A DNA stretch of 6,021 bases from an uncultured Chitinophagaceae bacterium (GTDB lineage Bacteria > Bacteroidota > Bacteroidia > Chitinophagales > Chitinophagaceae): contig CAKSVK010000198.1 in NCBI GenBank assembly GCA_934502905.1, forward strand, positions 1 to 6,021, written 5' to 3'. A program made the translations under genes and the position numbers. Shown piece by piece: positions 4,573 through 6,021 of the stretch. The stretch's first letter is position 1; each line of letters starts with the position of its first letter. Under the pieces are notes generated by a model. That model was not told the origin of the DNA and ran no database searches. It was given only the letters and a program-made list of their open reading frames with translations.

Positions 4573-5970
4573 ATGAGCGATTCATCCACGCATCTAAACC
4601 GTGCCCTTGGTCTCAGGCTGGCTATTGTAATTGTGGTAGCCAATATTATCGGCTCCGGCGTGTACAAAAAAGTAGCACCCATGGCCAACGACCTCCATTC
4701 GGCAGGCTGGATCTTAATATGCTGGCTGCTGGGAGGTGTCATTACGCTGTTCGGCGCATTGAGCAATGCAGAAATAGCCGGGATGATGGCGGATACCGGG
4801 GGAGAATATGCTTATTATAAAAAAATATTCGGACGCTTCTTTTCTTTCCTGTACGGGTGGTCCAATTTTTCTGCTATTAAAACGGCATCCATTTCAGGGA
4901 TTGCGTATGTGTTCGCACAGTCACTGAACAGCATTGTGGAGATCCCGCCTATGCTGGAATCCTGGAGCAACACAAGAATTTTAGGTATTTTCCTGCCGTT
5001 TGAGGATTTCAATATCAAGCTCGTTGCCATCTTATTGGTGGCTGTGCTCACTTTTTTGAATACCCGTGGAATTAAAGCAGGAGCCTCGCTGAGTTCTGCT
5101 ATTGTATTGATCATTCTGGCAGGCATCCTTATACTGGTTGCTTTTGGCCTTACAAGTCCCGAAGCAAATGTCAGCCAGGTCTTCGTATTGAATACCGAAG
5201 GATTGTCCACGGTAAGCTTCAGCACCATTTTTACAGCTATGCTGGCAGCTTTCTGGGCATATGAAGGATGGAACTCCGTTGGTTACCTGGGAGGTGAAAT
5301 AAAAGACCCGCATAAGAATGTGCCGAGAAGCATTACGCTCGGTTTGCTGATAGTCATTACCATGTACCTGCTGGCAAATATTGCCTACCTGTCATTGCTT
5401 CCCATGAGCGCTCTCCAGGACATTCACAACACGGGAAAAATAGCGGCGGTGGAAGCCATGAAAGCCTTCTGGGGTAACGGTGGCGGCTTGTTCATGTCGG
5501 TATTGATCCTGATATCCACACTCGGCTGCACCCATGCCACCATATACAGCAGCGCACGGATCTATTATGCCATGGCCGGGGAAAAGCTGTTCTTTAAAGG
5601 TGCAGGTGTTTTAAATAAGGAGCAGGCACCCGGCAATGCGTTAGTGATGCAGGGGATCTGGGCCTGCATGCTGATCCTGTCCGGTTCGTTTGACCAGCTG
5701 ACCGACATGCTCATTTTTGCAGCTTTCCTGTACTATGGTGCTACTACTGTAGGCGTATTCATCCTGCGTAAAAAAATGCCGGACGCCCATCGTCCGTATA
5801 AGGTATGGGGCTACCCGGTCATACCGGCAATATTTATCATCTTCTGTGTTTTGCTGATAGCGAACACGATCATCGAACGCCCCCGGGAAGCAGGTATAGG
5901 ACTGGCGTTGATATTTATCGGCATTCCTTTTTACTGGTGGTTTAATAAAACACTGAAAAACGGGAAGTAG
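4573..5970 (+). CDS. APC-superfamily amino acid permease
   Basis: This is an inner-membrane secondary transporter of 465 aa with about 12 hydrophobic helices, a normal APC-family size and layout. Helix 1 contains NIIGSGVYKKV (24-34), the GSG motif (27-29) whose unwound backbone binds the substrate's amino and carboxyl groups in APC structures. Helix 6 holds FWAYEGWNSVGYLGGEIKDP (227-246), the F-x-x-(Y/F)-E-G-W plus GEIK-x-P signature. HRPYKVWGYPVIP (406-418) between helices 10 and 11 is also typical. The pattern is closest to the LAT-type / SteT-like branch, which moves neutral amino acids by exchange or proton symport. The substrate cannot be read from the sequence. It is transcribed divergently from the TonB-domain-like gene across 107 bp. 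The ATG is preceded by AACTAACAAAACCTT, with no Shine-Dalgarno sequence. Nothing suggests a functional link to the ribosomal operon. Confidence 0.93.
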   Translation: MSDSSTHLNRALGLRLAIVIVVANIIGSGVYKKVAPMANDLHSAGWILICWLLGGVITLFGALSNAEIAGMMADTGGEYAYYKKIFGRFFSFLYGWSNFSAIKTASISGIAYVFAQSLNSIVEIPPMLESWSNTRILGIFLPFEDFNIKLVAILLVAVLTFLNTRGIKAGASLSSAIVLIILAGILILVAFGLTSPEANVSQVFVLNTEGLSTVSFSTIFTAMLAAFWAYEGWNSVGYLGGEIKDPHKNVPRSITLGLLIVITMYLLANIAYLSLLPMSALQDIHNTGKIAAVEAMKAFWGNGGGLFMSVLILISTLGCTHATIYSSARIYYAMAGEKLFFKGAGVLNKEQAPGNALVMQGIWACMLILSGSFDQLTDMLIFAAFLYYGATTVGVFILRKKMPDAHRPYKVWGYPVIPAIFIIFCVLLIANTIIERPREAGIGLALIFIGIPFYWWFNKTLKNGK

Positions 5971-6021
5971 ACATCATACTTTTTGATTGCTTTTTCCGTT
6001 TTATATCAAAAAAACCACCTA

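Noticed and set aside
5957..6002. Possible terminator after the permease: 5957-5967 can pair with the CCGTTTT-ending segment around 5991-6002
   Set aside because: The stem is mostly A-T with wobble pairs, the loop is about 25 nt, the left arm lies inside the coding region and no T-run follows. The window ends before the region can be judged.

Overview
The window looks like chromosomal DNA from a member of the Bacteroidota, most likely the Chitinophagaceae or a close relative. This is an inference from several things seen together. Promoter-like sites match the phylum's TTG-N17-23-TAnnTTTG pattern. Start codons are preceded by A-rich leaders without Shine-Dalgarno sequences. bL36 and uS4 are of the cysteine-poor type, L17 carries a long Ala/Glu-rich tail, and RpoA is of the length usual for the phylum. 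No taxonomic search could be run.

Most of the window (31-3806) is a minus-strand ribosomal protein / RNA polymerase alpha operon. In transcription order it reads infA (IF-1), rpmJ (bL36, 38 aa), rpsM (uS13), rpsK (uS11), rpsD (uS4), rpoA (RNAP alpha) and rplQ (bL17). All seven genes look intact. Gaps are short at the start (11 and 33 nt) and longer later (91, 154, 96 and 112 nt). The longer gaps hold inverted repeats that could fold in the mRNA, the strongest lying just before rpsD. rplQ ends 30 bases from the left edge, and nothing recognisable follows it.

The genes that often sit directly before infA in this phylum (secY, map) are absent. A 215-bp non-coding region (3807-4021) lies there instead. 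It carries two TAnnTTTG-type minus-strand promoter candidates, a small C/G-rich hairpin and a pair of 10-bp direct repeats placed just upstream of the distal promoter. This suggests that the operon is driven from its own promoters at this locus.

Right of that region are two unrelated genes transcribed divergently from a 107-bp gap. One is a minus-strand secreted protein made of a signal peptide and a TonB-C-terminal-like domain (4022-4465), with a good promoter match that also fixes its start. The other is a plus-strand 12-helix APC-superfamily amino acid transporter (4573-5970). No RNA genes, insertion sequences, CRISPR arrays, attachment sites or broken genes were seen. The most interesting unexplained material is the RNA-structure potential in the rpsD leader and the repeat/tandem-promoter arrangement before infA.
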